64,000 bases of DNA from Kitasatospora cheerisanensis KCTC 2395 (GCF_000696185.1 NZ_KK853997.1:2822638-2886637); one strand, 5' to 3'; positions 25,510-35,839 are shown, counted from the first letter of the stretch. Program-made: numbers and translations. Notes: generated by a model from the sequence alone, not told the origin.

Positions 25510-26825
25510 TCAGCCTTCGAGGCCGCCGACGGTCTGCCGGGCCTCGCCGCGGACGTGGCCGTCGCCGGTGACGATGTACTTGGTGCTGGTCAGTTCCGGC
25601 AGTCCCATCGGGCCGCGGGCGTGCAGCTTCTGGGTGGAGATGCCGATCTCCGCGCCGAAGCCGAACTCGCCGCCGTCGGTGAACCGGGTGGAGGCGTTGA
25701 CGGCGACCGTGGTGGAGTCGACGAGCTGGGTGAAGCGGCGCGCGGCGGCCTGCGAGGTGGTGACGATGGCCTCGGTGTGGCCGGACGACCAGCGGCGGAT
25801 GTGGTCCACGGCGGCCTCCAGCGAGGGCACCACGGCGGCCGCCAGGTCCAGCGACAGGTACTCGGTGCCCCAGTCCTCCTCGGTCGCCGGGACGGCCGTC
25901 ACGCCGGTGCCTTCGGCGGCCTTCAGCACCGCGTCGTCGCCGTGCACGGTGACGCCGGCCTCGGCGAGGGCGGTGAGCGCGAGCGGCAGGAAGACGTCCG
26001 CGACGTCCTGGTGCACCAGCAGGGTCTCGGCGGCGTTGCAGACGCTGACCCGCTGGGCCTTGGAGTTCAGCAGCACGCCGACGGCCATCGCCAGGTCGGT
26101 CCGCGCGTCCACGTACACGTGGCAGTTGCCGGTGCCGGTCTCGATCACGGGGACGGTGGAGCCCTCCACCACGGTGCGGATCAGCGAGGCGCCGCCGCGC
26201 GGGATCAGCACGTCGACCAGGCCGCGGGCGCGCATCAGCTGCTGCACCGACTCGCGGCCCTCCCCCGGCACCAGCTGGATCACGTCGGCCGGCAGGCCCG
26301 CCCGGCGACCGCCGCGCGCAGCACCTCCACCAGCGCCGTGTTGGAGCGGTACGCGGAGCCGGAGCCGCGCAGCAGCACCGCGTTGCCGGACTTCAGGCAG
26401 AGCGCCGCGGCGTCCACCGTGACGTTCGGCCGGGCCTCGTAGATGATGCCGACCACGCCCAGCGGCACCCGCACCTGCCGGACGTCCAGGCCGTTGGGCA
26501 GGGTGTAGCCGCGCACCACCTCGCCCACCGGGTCGGGCAGCCCGACCACGCTGCGGACGTCGGCGGCGATCGCGGCGATCCGGTCCTGAGTGAGCGTCAG
26601 CCGGTCGATCACCGACTCGGCGGTGCCCGCCTCGCGGGCCCGGGCGACGTCCTCGGCGTTGGCGGCGGTGATCTCCGCGGACCGGGCGACCAGCGCGTCC
26701 GCGATCGCCAGCAGCGCGGCGTCCTTCACCGAACGCGGCACTGGGGCCAGGGCGGCGGCCGCCTCCCGGGCACGGCGCGCGGCGGCGAGGACGGGGCTGT
26801 CGGCGGTGGCGGTGAGGTCGCTCAT
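25510..26825 (-). pseudogene. proA: Gamma-glutamyl phosphate reductase, frameshifted near 26300 (probable sequence error)
   Basis: NADPH-dependent enzyme that makes glutamate semialdehyde for proline synthesis. The two halves join to one 438-residue ProA if one base is added near 26298-26304, where a GC-only stretch should read [15 protein letters not shown]. Seen: [31 protein letters not shown], and the catalytic Cys in [17 protein letters not shown]. Beyond the shift both halves are intact and well conserved, and proB is complete, which argues for a sequencing error; a real lesion would mean proline auxotrophy. Operon proB, hypothetical gene, proA. Confidence 0.9.
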
Positions 26826-26897
26826 GGCACCAAGCCTAGCGAGACCCCCGGCCCGTCCCGCCGCACATTTCGCCCGCTGAGACGTCGCTCCGGGGCG

Positions 26898-27356
26898 TCA
26901 GTACGGGTAGACCCCGCCCAGCCGCGGCGGCGGACCGGCGAAACCCTCCGCGACCCGCTTGTGGTACGTCGGACGGTCCACCACCTCCAGCCCGACGATC
27001 TCCCAGGCCGGGAGCTTCGCGCTGACCCGGTGCTCGCCCCACAGCCGCAGCGCGATCGCCGCCGCGTCGTGCAGGTCCCGGGCCTCCTCCCAGTACCGGA
27101 CCTCGGCGTGGTCGGCGGCGTAACGGGCCGTCAGGAAGAACGAGTGGTCGTGCGCCAGCTTCTCCAGCGCCGTCCGCAGCTCCGGCAGCGGCGTCGCCGC
27201 CCCGGCCACGCTCAGCACCACGTGCCACAGCCGGCCCTGCTCCGGCTCCTGCACGTTCTCCGGCTCCTGCTCCTCGACGCCCCGGCCGCCCTCGATGCTG
27301 GTGAGCCGCCGCTCCGGCCTCCGGCCCGGCAGCGCTTCCTCCCGCCTGCGAACCAC
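26898..27356 (-). CDS. Conserved hypothetical protein between proB and proA
   Basis: A 152-residue soluble protein from a GTG. The first 40 residues are Glu/Pro/Arg-rich and variable; the folded part begins near RLWHVVLSVAGAATPLPELR and includes FLTARYAADHAEVRYWEEAR, IALRLWGEHR and KLPAWEIVGLEVVDRPTYHK. No family or catalytic motif recognised. It lies 80 bases after proB and 72 before proA on the same strand, so it is probably co-transcribed with both, but nothing in it suggests a role in proline synthesis. Confidence 0.75.
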   Translation of the reverse strand: MVRRREEALPGRRPERRLTSIEGGRGVEEQEPENVQEPEQGRLWHVVLSVAGAATPLPELRTALEKLAHDHSFFLTARYAADHAEVRYWEEARDLHDAAAIALRLWGEHRVSAKLPAWEIVGLEVVDRPTYHKRVAEGFAGPPPRLGGVYPY

Positions 27357-27436
27357 CGACGGCCTCCCATTCAGCGTGTCGCGCGGGCCCCCCGGCCCGC
27401 TGCTCCCACCCCCCGTACCGGCCCCGCCGCCCGCGC

Positions 27437-28573
27437 TCAGCCGCGCAGCACGACCAGGTCGTCGCGGTGGACGACCTCGCGTTCGTACGCGGCGCCGAGC
27501 TCCTGGGCCAGTTCTCGCGTGGACCGGCCGAGCAGACGGGGCAACTCCCTCGCATCAAAGTTGACCAGTCCGCGGGCGACGATGTGACCGTTTTCGCCAA
27601 GAAGGTCGACCGGATCCCCGGCGACGAACTCCCCCTCCACCCCGGTCACCCCGGCCGGGAGCAGCGACTTCCCGCCGTGCACCACGGCCGCCACCGCGCC
27701 GTCGTCCAGGGTCAGCGTGCCGCGCGGCGAGGACGCGTGCTCCAGCCACAGCAGCCGGTCCGCGGAGCGGCTGCCGGTCCGCAGGAACAGCGTGCCGGTG
27801 GGCCGGCCGGCCAGCGCGTCGGCCGCCTGGCTGGCCGCCGTCAGCACCACCGGGATGCCCGCGCCGGTGGCGATCCGGGCCGCCTCCACCTTGGTCACCA
27901 TGCCGCCGGTGCCGACGCCCGCCCTGCCGGCGCTGCCGACCTCCACGCCCGCCAGGTCCTCCGGGCCGCGCACCAGGTCGAGCCGGCTGGAGCCGGGCTT
28001 CGACGGGTCGCCGTCGTACAGGCCGTCCACGTCGGACAGCAGCACCAGCAGGTCGGCCCGCACCAGGTGCGCCACCAGCGCCGCCAGCCGGTCGTTGTCG
28101 CCGAACCGGATCTCGGCGGTGGCCACCGTGTCGTTCTCGTTGACGATCGGCATCGCACCCATCGTCAGCAGCTGCTCCAGGGTCCGGAACGCGTTGCGGT
28201 AGTGCGCCCGCCGGCTGGCGTCCTCGGCGGTCAGCAGCACCTGCCCGACCCGCACCCCGTACCGCGCGAAGGACGCGGTGTAGCGGGCCACCAGCAGCCC
28301 CTGCCCCACGCTCGCCGCCGCCTGCTGCCGGGCCAGGTCCTTCGGCCGCTTCTCCAGCCCCAGCGGGGCGAGGCCGGCCGCGATCGCCCCGGAGGAGACC
28401 AGCACGATCTCCGGCGCGTCCTTGCCCGCCCGCGACTTCGCCAGCGCGTCCACCAGGGCGTCCACCCGGTCCGCGTCCAGCCCGCCGGCGGCGGTGGTCA
28501 GCGAGGACGACCCGACCTTCACCACGATCCGCCGCGCCGAGACGACCTCCTCGCGGAGCAACTGACCCACCAT
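27437..28573 (-). CDS. proB: Glutamate 5-kinase
   Basis: First enzyme of proline synthesis: phosphorylates glutamate to gamma-glutamyl phosphate and is usually feedback-inhibited by proline. The 378-residue product has the amino-acid kinase fold (RIVVKVGSSSLTT, VLVSSGAIAAGLAPLG, VNENDTVATAEIRFGDND, GTGGMVTKVEAARIAT) and a C-terminal PUA domain from about residue 285, the long form of the enzyme. The ATG gives MVGQLLREEVVSARR; a start a few codons later is possible. Upstream it is separated from obg by a strong hairpin, so it has its own promoter. Confidence 0.96.
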   Translation of the reverse strand: MVGQLLREEVVSARRIVVKVGSSSLTTAAGGLDADRVDALVDALAKSRAGKDAPEIVLVSSGAIAAGLAPLGLEKRPKDLARQQAAASVGQGLLVARYTASFARYGVRVGQVLLTAEDASRRAHYRNAFRTLEQLLTMGAMPIVNENDTVATAEIRFGDNDRLAALVAHLVRADLLVLLSDVDGLYDGDPSKPGSSRLDLVRGPEDLAGVEVGSAGRAGVGTGGMVTKVEAARIATGAGIPVVLTAASQAADALAGRPTGTLFLRTGSRSADRLLWLEHASSPRGTLTLDDGAVAAVVHGGKSLLPAGVTGVEGEFVAGDPVDLLGENGHIVARGLVNFDARELPRLLGRSTRELAQELGAAYEREVVHRDDLVVLRG

Positions 28574-28709
28574 CAGTCCGACCCTTCCGACACGACGTCC
28601 TGTACGCCCGAAATGTAGCGAGCCGGATCACGGGTCACGAAATCCGCACGAAGCGTGAGACAGCGCGGGCGGGCGGCCCGGGGAACCGCGCGCGGCGGCA
28701 GGCAGCCGA

Positions 28710-28760
28710 CCGCGAGGTCGCGACCCTGGCAGTGACCTGCTCGTGATCGCGACCTCGCGG
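28710..28760 (-). terminator. obg terminator
   Basis: CCGCGAGGTCGCGA (28710-28723) pairs perfectly over 14 bp with TCGCGACCTCGCGG (28747-28760), 13 bases after the obg stop, with a 23-base loop. Confidence 0.8.
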
Positions 28761-28773
28761 GCAGCCGCTCCTG

Positions 28774-30234
28774 CTACTGCTCCAGCTGCTCGCGGCCGGA
28801 GCTGAGCGCCTCGAAGTCGAGGTACTCCTGCTCCGCCGCGTCGCGGCCGCGCTGGCGCTCGCGGCGGCGGTCGACCGCGGGCCGCTGGGTCTCCATGCGG
28901 TGGTCCTCGCCGCGGCGGCCGAGCATCTCCGCGCCGGCGGCCATGCTGGGCTCCCAGTCGAAGACGACGGCGTTCTCGTCGGGGCCGATGATGACGGTGT
29001 CGCCCTCCTTCGCGCCGATCTTCCAGAGCTGCTGCTCGACGCCGAGGCGGGCGAGCCGGTCGGCGAGGTAGCCGACGGCCTCGTCGTTGGCGAAGTCGGT
29101 CTGGCGGACCCAGCGTTCGGGCTTGACGCCGCGGATGCGGTACGCGCCGTCCTCCTCCTCGATGGTGAAGCCGGCGTCGTCGACGGCGGTCGGCCGGATG
29201 ACGATGCGGGTGTTCTCCTGGACGGGCTTGGCGGCGCGGGCGGCGGAGACGATCTCGGCCAGGGCGTAGGAGAGTTCGCGCAGGCCCTTGTGGGCGAGCG
29301 CGGAGACCTCGAAGACCCGGTAGCCGCGCTCTTCGAGGGAGGCGCGGGTGAGGTCGGCGATGTCCTGGCCGTCCGGGACGTCGATCTTGTTGAGGGCGAC
29401 CAGTCGCGGCCGGTCCTCCAGGCCGCCGTACTGGGCGAGTTCGTCCTCGATGGTCTCCAGGTCGGTGAGCGGGTCGCGTCCCGGCTCCAGGGTGGCGCAG
29501 TCGAGGACGTGGACGAGCACCTCGCAGCGCTCGACGTGCCGCAGGAACTCGAGGCCGAGGCCCTTGCCCTGGCTGGCGCCGGGGATCAGGCCGGGCACGT
29601 CGGCGATCGTGTAGACGGTCGAACCGGCGGTCACCACACCGAGGTTGGGGACCAGGGTGGTGAACGGGTAGTCGGCGATCTTCGGCTTGGCGGCGGAGAG
29701 CACCGAGATCAGCGAGGACTTGCCGGCGCTCGGGTAGCCGACCAGCGCGACGTCGGCGACGGACTTGAGCTCCATCACGATGTCGCGGGCCTCGCCGGGC
29801 TCGCCGAGCAGGGCGAAGCCGGGGGCCTTGCGGCGGGCGGAGGCGAGCGCGGCGTTGCCGAGGCCGCCGCGGCCGCCCTGGGCGGCGACGAAGGTGGTGC
29901 CGTGGCCGACCAGGTCGGCCAGCACGTTGCCCTTGCGGTCGAGGACGACGGTGCCGTCCGGGACGGGCAGGATCAGGTCCTGGCCCTCGGCGCCGGTGCG
30001 GTGGCCGCCGGCCCCGGGCTTGCCGTTGGTGGCCTTGCGCTTGGGCGAGTGGTGGTACTCGAGCAGGGTGGTGACCTGCGAGTCCACCACCAGCGTCACC
30101 GAGCCGCCCTCGCCGCCGTTGCCCCCGTCGGGGCCGCCGAGCGGCTTGAACTTCTCGCGGTGCACGGAGGCGCAGCCGTGGCCTCCGTTACCCGCGGCGA
30201 CGTGCAGTTCGACGCGGTCCACGAAGGTGGTCAT
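28774..30234 (-). CDS. obg: GTPase Obg/CgtA
   Basis: Essential GTPase linked to 50S assembly and, in Streptomyces, to the start of aerial growth. The 486-residue product shows the Gly-rich Obg fold ([34 protein letters not shown]), the G domain with P-loop [10 protein letters not shown] near residue 166, [16 protein letters not shown] for switch II and NKIDVPD, then the C-terminal OCT domain (about 340-425) and a charged tail. The ATG ([12 protein letters not shown]) has GGAGG 8-12 bases upstream. It follows rpmA after a hairpin, the common rplU-rpmA-obg order. Confidence 0.96.
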   Translation of the reverse strand: MTTFVDRVELHVAAGNGGHGCASVHREKFKPLGGPDGGNGGEGGSVTLVVDSQVTTLLEYHHSPKRKATNGKPGAGGHRTGAEGQDLILPVPDGTVVLDRKGNVLADLVGHGTTFVAAQGGRGGLGNAALASARRKAPGFALLGEPGEARDIVMELKSVADVALVGYPSAGKSSLISVLSAAKPKIADYPFTTLVPNLGVVTAGSTVYTIADVPGLIPGASQGKGLGLEFLRHVERCEVLVHVLDCATLEPGRDPLTDLETIEDELAQYGGLEDRPRLVALNKIDVPDGQDIADLTRASLEERGYRVFEVSALAHKGLRELSYALAEIVSAARAAKPVQENTRIVIRPTAVDDAGFTIEEEDGAYRIRGVKPERWVRQTDFANDEAVGYLADRLARLGVEQQLWKIGAKEGDTVIIGPDENAVVFDWEPSMAAGAEMLGRRGEDHRMETQRPAVDRRRERQRGRDAAEQEYLDFEALSSGREQLEQ

Positions 30235-30282
30235 GTGTGCCTCCAGTGCAACGAGGAAAAAGGGGTCCTGCAGGTAAAGCGC

Positions 30283-30317
30283 GAAGGGTGGGCCCGGATA
30301 GTCCCGGCCCACCCTTC
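30283..30317 (-). terminator. Hairpin between rpmA and obg
   Basis: GAAGGGTGGGCC (30283-30294) pairs perfectly with GGCCCACCCTTC (30306-30317). It sits 19 bases after rpmA and can end most rplU-rpmA transcripts, with partial readthrough to obg. Confidence 0.75.
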
Positions 30318-30336
30318 ACTGCGAGTCTGTACAGAC

Positions 30337-30594
30337 TCAGGCCTCGACGGCCACGATGTTGACGACCTTGCGGCCGCGACGGTTGCCGAACTGCACGGCA
30401 CCGGCGGTCAGCGCGAACAGGGTGTCGTCGCCGCCACGGCCGACGTTCGCACCCGGGTGGAAGTGGGTGCCGCGCTGGCGGACGATGATCTCGCCGGCGG
30501 AGACGACCTGACCGCCGAAGCGCTTCACGCCGAGGCGCTGGGCGTTCGAGTCACGACCGTTGCGAGTGGAACTCGCACCCTTCTTGTGTGCCAT
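30337..30594 (-). CDS. rpmA: 50S ribosomal protein L27
   Basis: An 85-residue basic protein whose N-terminal tail reaches the peptidyl-transferase centre. It begins [20 protein letters not shown], with [23 protein letters not shown] and [11 protein letters not shown] as in the family. There is no N-terminal extension of the kind that is proteolytically removed in Firmicutes. It lies 39 bases after rplU in one operon. Confidence 0.98.
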   Translation of the reverse strand: MAHKKGASSTRNGRDSNAQRLGVKRFGGQVVSAGEIIVRQRGTHFHPGANVGRGGDDTLFALTAGAVQFGNRRGRKVVNIVAVEA

Positions 30595-30633
30595 CTGGCT
30601 ATCCCCTTTCTAGGAAGACCGCAGTAAGTGTGA

Positions 30634-30951
30634 TTACTTGCTGACCGAGTCGATGCTGGTGATGCGCACCGCGGTGTACTTCTGGCGGTGGCCCTGACGA
30701 CGGCGGTAGCCGGTCTTGTTCTTGTAGCGCAGGATGACGATCTTGTCGCCCTTGGTCTGGTCGACGACCTCGGCGTGGGCCTTCACGCCACCGAGCACCC
30801 ACGGGTCGGAGGTGACGGACTCACCGTCGACGACGAGGATGGTCGAGAGCTCGACCGAGTCACCCGGCTTGGCTTCGATACGGTCGATCTCCAGCACGTC
30901 GCCCACGGCAACCTTGTGCTGGCGGCCGCCGGCGCGAACGATCGCGTACAT
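30634..30951 (-). CDS. rplU: 50S ribosomal protein L21
   Basis: A 105-residue protein that binds 23S rRNA. It begins [18 protein letters not shown] and carries [20 protein letters not shown], the L21 signature, near the C terminus. First gene of rplU-rpmA, with a leader of about 145 bases from the proposed promoter at 31101-31129, long enough for leader-mediated control as reported for L21 in other bacteria. Confidence 0.98.
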   Translation of the reverse strand: MYAIVRAGGRQHKVAVGDVLEIDRIEAKPGDSVELSTILVVDGESVTSDPWVLGGVKAHAEVVDQTKGDKIVILRYKNKTGYRRRQGHRQKYTAVRITSIDSVSK

Positions 30952-31100
30952 GCGGTACCTACTTTCCTAACTCGGTCGGAACTCCGGATGCCAGCAGCCT
31001 GGGTATGGACACAGGCCGCCTCCCCCGGAAAAGAGCCGTGACCGGCTCCCACCCGGGAGGTGAGGTGCTCAGGAGCATGGCGTCAACACGCCGAGGGTCA

Positions 31101-31129
31101 AGAATACGGACCGGTCCATCCGAAGACAA
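31101..31129 (-). promoter_or_regulatory. rplU-rpmA promoter
   Basis: On the minus strand TTGTCT (31129-31124) and TATTCT (31106-31101) are separated by exactly 17 bp, a good vegetative promoter for this group, about 150 bases before rplU. Confidence 0.65.
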
Positions 31130-31143
31130 ACCGGGCCGTGCAC

Positions 31144-31181
31144 GGGGCCGGAACCACCGCGGTTGCGGCGGTTCCGGCCCC
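31144..31181 (-). terminator. rne terminator
   Basis: GGGGCCGGAACC (31144-31155) pairs with GGTTCCGGCCCC (31170-31181), with CCGC/GCGG pairing inside and a GGTT loop, 6 bases after the rne stop. Confidence 0.85.
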
Positions 31182-31187
31182 GGGGGC

Positions 31188-34100
31188 TCACTCTGCGGCG
31201 CCGTCACCTTCGGCGGCCGCGGCCTTCTTGGCCGCCGCGCTCGTCCGCTTGGTGGCGGTCTTGCGGGCGGTGGTCTTCTTGGCGGCCGCGGCGGTGGTCT
31301 TCTTCGCCGCGGTCTTCTTGGCCGCCGTGGTCTTCTTCGCGGTGGTCTTGGCGGCCGTCTTGCGGGCGGCGCGCTTCTTCGGCGCCGCCTCCTCGACGGT
31401 CTCCTCGGCCTCGACCCCGGCCTCGGCCGGCTCGGCGGCCTCGGCTCCGGTCTCCTCCGCGGCGACGGCCTCGGCCGGCTCGGCGGCCGGCGCCGGCTCC
31501 GCGGCGGACTTCTCCGCGGCGCTCAGCGCGGCCTCCATGGCGGCCTCGGCGCGGGCCTGCAGCACCACGATCTCGGCCTCGCCGGACGCGCCGGCCGGAG
31601 CGGTGGCCTTGCGCACCGCGCGCCGCCGGGTGCGGCCCGCCGGGGCCGCGGTCGGCGGAATCTCCACCAGGCTCGGCTTCTCCTCGGCGACCGGCTCGGC
31701 CGCCGCGGGCTCCTCGACCGCGACCGGCTCGGCCACGACGGCCTCGGCGGCCTCCACGACCTCGGCCGGCTCCTCGATCGGCTCCAGCTCCTCGGCCTCG
31801 ACCGGCTCGACGCCCTCGACCGTCTCCACGGTCTCCGCCTCGGCCTGGCCGGCCCCGCCGCGGCCCCGGCGACGGCGCTTGCCGCCGCCCTCGCCCGCAC
31901 CGGTGGCGGCGGCCGCGGCGGTGCCGCCGCCGTGGCTGTGCGGCTGGTCCATGTGGACGATCACGCCGCGGCCGTTGCAGTGCACGCAGGGCTCGGAGAA
32001 GGACTCCAGCAGGCCCTGGCCGACCCGCTTGCGGGTCATCTGGACCAGGCCGAGCGAGGTGACCTCGGCCACCTGGTGCTTGGTCCGGTCCCGGCCCAGG
32101 CACTCCAGCAGGCGGCGCAGCACCAGGTCGCGGTTGGACTCCAGCACCATGTCGATGAAGTCGATCACGATGATGCCGCCGAGGTCGCGCAGCCGCAGCT
32201 GGCGGACGATCTCTTCGGCCGCCTCGATGTTGTTGCGGGTGACGGTCTCCTCGAGGTTGCCGCCCTGGCCGACGAACTTGCCGGTGTTGACGTCGACGAC
32301 GACCATCGCCTCGGTCCGGTCGATCACCAGCGAACCGCCGGAGGGCAGCCAGACCTTGCGGTCCAGCGCCTTCATCAGCTGCTCGTCGATCCGGTACGTG
32401 GCGAACACGTCGACGTCCGAGGTCCACCTCTGCAGGCGCTCGGTGAGGTCGGGGGCGACGTTGGAGACGTAGTCGTGGATGGTGCTCCAGGCGTCGGCGC
32501 CGCTGACGATGACCTTGGTGAAGTCCTCGTTGAAGATGTCGCGGACCACCCGGACCGTCATGTCGGGCTCGCCGTAGAGCAGCGCCGGGGCGTTGCCGGA
32601 GGCGGCCTTCTTCTGGATCTCCTCCCACTGCTGCTGGAGGCGCTGGACGTCGCGGGTCAGCTCCTCCTCGGAGGCGCCCTCGGCGGCGGTGCGGACGATC
32701 ACGCCCGCGTCGTCCGGGACGATCTTCTTGAGGATCTGCTTGAGGCGGGCCCGCTCGTTCTCCGGCAGCTTGCGGGAGATGCCGGTCATCGAGCCCTCGG
32801 GCACGTACACCAGGTAGCGGCCGGGCAGCGAGATCTGGCTGGTCAGGCGGGCGCCCTTGTGGCCGATCGGGTCCTTGGAGACCTGGACCAGCACGGACTG
32901 GCCGGACTTCAGCACCGACTCGATCCGGCGCGGGCCGCCGTGTCCGCCGAGCGCGCCGAAGTTGACCTCGCCGGCGTACAGCACGGCGTTGCGGCCCTTG
33001 CCGATGTCGACGAACGCGGCCTCCATCGACGGCAGCACGTTCTGGACCTTGCCCAGGTACACGTTGCCGACGTAGCTGGTGGCCTGCTCCTTGTTGACGT
33101 AGTGCTCGACGAGCACGCCGTCCTCGAGCACGCCGATCTGGGTGCGGGTGCCGGTCTGGCGCACCACCATGACCCGCTCGACGGACTCGCGGCGGGCCAG
33201 GAACTCGGCCTCGGTGATGATCGGGACGCGGCGGCGGCCCAGCTCGCGGCCCTCGCGGCGGCGCTGCTTCTTGGCCTCCAGGCGGGTGGAGCCCTTGATG
33301 GACTGCACCTCGTCCGGGTCGAATGCGGGCTCGGTGGAGCGGCGCCGCGGCTCGCGGACCTTCACCACGGTGCGCACGCCGTCCTCGGTGGTCTCGCCCT
33401 GCTCGGCGCCCTCGCCGCTGCGGCGGCGACGGCGACGGCGGCGGCGCGAGGAGGACAGGCCGGCGGCCAGGTCGTCCTCGCCGTCGTCCTCGCCCTCGTC
33501 GTGGGCGTCCTGGGCCTCGGGCTCCTCGTGGGCGTCCTCGGTGTCGGCCTCGACGGCCTCGGCGGACTCGTGGGCGTCCTCGGCGTCACCACGGCGGCGG
33601 CGACGGCCGCCCCGGCGGCGGCGGCGGGACGGACGGCCGTCCTCCTCCCACTCCGACTCCTGCTCCGGGCCGGCGGCGGGCGCCTCGACCTCGGCCGGGC
33701 CTCGACCTGCACGGCCTGGGCGGGCTGGGCGGGCTGCTGGACGGCCTTGGCCGGCTTGGCGGGCTGCGCGGCGGCCTTCCCGGCCTTGGTGCCCTTCCCG
33801 GGCTGCTGGACGCGCACCGCGGTGCGCACCCGGCGGCGGCGGCCGACGCCGCTGTACTCGAACTCGTCGTCCTCGGGCTCGTCCTGCGGGGCGACGGCCT
33901 GGGCCGGCTCGGCCTTGGCGGCGGGCGCGGCCTTGGCGGGCGCGGCCTTCGCGGCGGGAGCGGCTGCGGCGGGCTCCTGGAACACCGGGGCCTGGAAGAT
34001 CGCGGTGGAGGGGCGGACGGCACGGCGGCGGGCGCGCGGCGGCTCGGCGGCCACGGGCTCCTCGACGACCGGCTCGGCCGCGGGCTCCTCGACGGTCTCC

Positions 34101-34701
34101 TCGGCGGCGGGCTCCTCGGCCACCGGCTCCTCGACCGGCGCGGGGCTCTGGGCGGGCGCGGAGACGCGCTTGCGCGCCCGGCGGGCCCGAGCGGGCTTCT
34201 CCTCCGCGACCGGCTCGACGACCGGCTCGACGGCCGGCTCCTCGACGGTCTCCTCGGCGGCGGCCTCCTCGGCCACCGGCTCCTCGACCGGCGCGGGGCT
34301 CTGGGCGGGCGCGGAGACGCGCTTGCGCGCCCGGCGGGCCCGAGCGGGCTTCTCCTCCGCGACCGGCTCGACGGCCGGCTCGGCCGCGGGCTCCTCGGCC
34401 ACCGGCTCGGCGGCGGCGGGGTGGTGATCTCCGGCGTGCCGGCCGGGGACTCGGCGCGCTTGCGGGTGCGCCGGGCCCGGACGGGCTTCTCGGCGGCCGG
34501 CTCGGCCGGGGCCTCGGCGGCCGGCGGCTGCTCGGCGCTCGCCGGGGCGGCGACGACGGTCTCGGCGCTCTCGCCGGCGGCGCCCTGCGGGGAGCCGGCC
34601 GGGCGGGAGACCGCCCGGCGACGGCGGCGCGGCGGGGCGGCGGAGGTGCCGTCGTCGGTGTGGTCGGCCGCAGCGGACTGCGGTTCGGTGTTTTCGAGCA
34701 T
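31188..34701 (-). pseudogene. rne: Ribonuclease E/G, frameshifted at two sites (probable sequence errors)
   Basis: Endoribonuclease for mRNA decay and rRNA/tRNA processing. With two bases restored it has 1171 residues. The N-terminal third (about 330 residues) is a Pro/Glu/Ala-rich region with a 51-residue tandem duplication; an Arg-rich patch follows; then the catalytic core: S1 domain (YVGNVYLGKVQNVLPSMEAA), ARLTSQISLPGRYLVYVPEG, the metal-binding MVVVDVNTGKF and GGIIVIDFIDM, and the zinc-link CVHCNGRG. The C terminus is a long acidic then Lys/Ala-rich tail (KKTTAAKKTAAKKTT). Shifts lie at 34418-34421 (G4) and 33697-33699 (G3); one extra base at each restores a single frame. Start MLENTEPQSAAAD. 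Confidence 0.9.
34083..34388 (-). repeat. 153-bp tandem duplication inside rne
   Basis: Copies 34083-34235 and 34236-34388, nearly identical, encode two 51-residue units with EEKPARARRARKRVSAPAQS and APVEEPVAEE; a partial third unit follows. The unit alternates acidic and Arg-rich blocks. Confidence 0.85.
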
Positions 34702-35065
34702 GCGGGTGTGTCTCCCGTCAGGCCCCCGGGCTCCGCATCCGGGCACGACGTGCCACCGCTTTCACCAGCCGGCCGCGCCTGTTCGGGCGGTTCCGGCTCC
34801 CACGGTGCCGTCGTTCGGACGCGAGGCCGCACAGGGGCTCGTAGTCTCGCTCGACCCCCGCACGGCGCGGGGAGTCGAAAAGTCTTCTGGTCTGACCAGT
34901 CTTCTCAGTTTTCAAGGGCCGGGCCGAGGGTGGCCGGGCCTGCGCACTGACGACGCTCGCTCCCCTGGGGAGCCGCGGAGGCCGGGGAGCCGCAGGCCCG
35001 GAGCTGAACTCCGTGCCTGCGCTCCCGCCCACTCGGCGGACGGCGGTTGCGCGCGGCGGGGCGGC
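34702..35065. other. rne leader and promoter region
   Basis: 364 bases without a gene. It contains the octamer direct repeat AGTCTTCT-GGTCTGACC-AGTCTTCT (34881-34905) in an AT-richer island, a GC hairpin candidate around 34855-34875, and GGGGAGCCGC words near 34970-34995. A long leader is expected for rne, whose mRNA is self-regulated in other bacteria. Confidence 0.5.
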
Positions 35066-35839
35066 CTACCGGCCGACCTCGGCCGCGGCGCGGTCGAGCG
35101 CCAGCGGGTCGGTCACCGTGCCGGTCTGCTCGTCGAGCGGCCCCTGCGCCAGCCTGGTCACCTCTGCGGGGACCGGCGGCGCGAGGTCGGCCGTCGAACG
35201 GAGACCGGACAATACGTCGTCGGGTCGTACGGCGGGTGTGGCGTGTCGTACTACCAGGCGCAGTATCGCACAGGGAGCACCCGTACGAACATCGTCCGCA
35301 CCGTCGGTGAGTGTGTCGTCACCGATCCCGACCTGCGGGGCGCCGTCCGGGAGGAGTTCCAGGGCGGCGACCGCGGCGCGCGCGTCGAAGGTGCGCAGGC
35401 CGTTCTTGGTCATGCGCTGGACCTCGACCGACTCGGCGGCGAGGAAGGTGGCGGCGGCCTTCGCGGCCTGCTCGGGCTCCACGCCGGCCAGGCGCAGCAG
35501 CCACTCGGAGGCCTCCAGCCGCTCCACGAAGTTGCTGGTGCGGACCTCGACGGCGTCGGTGATGTCCAGGCCGGGCGGCAGCGACTCGTCGAGCTGGCGG
35601 CGCAGGGCCTCCGGGTCACGGGTCGCGGCGAGGCCGATCTCCAGGTACTCGGCCTCGCTGGCGGTGCCGGTCGGGGCGGCGTTCGCGTAGGAGACCTTGG
35701 GGTGCGGGGTGAAGCCCGCGGAGTAGGCCATCGGGACGGCCGAGCGGCGGAGCGCGCGCTCGAACGCCCGCTGGAAGTCCCGGTGGCTGGTGAAGCGCAG
35801 ACGGCCGCGCTTGGTGTAGCGCAGACGGATGCGCTGCAC
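35066..35839 (-). CDS. DUF2344 (TIGR03936) radical-SAM-linked protein
   Basis: A 257-residue soluble protein of the family always found next to, or fused with, the TIGR03960 radical SAM protein. It starts QRIRLRYTKRGRLRFTSHRD and continues with FQRAFERALRRS, YSAGFTPHPKVSYANAAPTG and the AEYLEIGLA segment, the family core. The C-terminal half is less conserved. Biochemical role unknown. The annotated start is a GTG; the frame extends upstream as LARRTPDGPPPAPT, which resembles N termini of relatives but would need a CTG start. The pair lies just upstream of rne. Confidence 0.85.
   Translation of the reverse strand: MQRIRLRYTKRGRLRFTSHRDFQRAFERALRRSAVPMAYSAGFTPHPKVSYANAAPTGTASEAEYLEIGLAATRDPEALRRQLDESLPPGLDITDAVEVRTSNFVERLEASEWLLRLAGVEPEQAAKAAATFLAAESVEVQRMTKNGLRTFDARAAVAALELLPDGAPQVGIGDDTLTDGADDVRTGAPCAILRLVVRHATPAVRPDDVLSGLRSTADLAPPVPAEVTRLAQGPLDEQTGTVTDPLALDRAAAEVGR

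Noticed and set aside
34083..34388. Repeats in rne considered as a CRISPR-like or mobile repeat
   Set aside because: Unit length is 153 bp, in frame with coding sequence and without spacers.
33690..34425. Programmed ribosomal frameshifting in rne
   Set aside because: The two sites lack slippery heptamers and downstream structures, both are repaired by one G in a short homopolymer, and the same signature occurs in unrelated genes.
31005..34427. Very long plus-strand frame rich in Gly/Leu/Ala opposite rne
   Set aside because: It is the complement of the RNase E/G gene, low complexity throughout, and has no independent signal.
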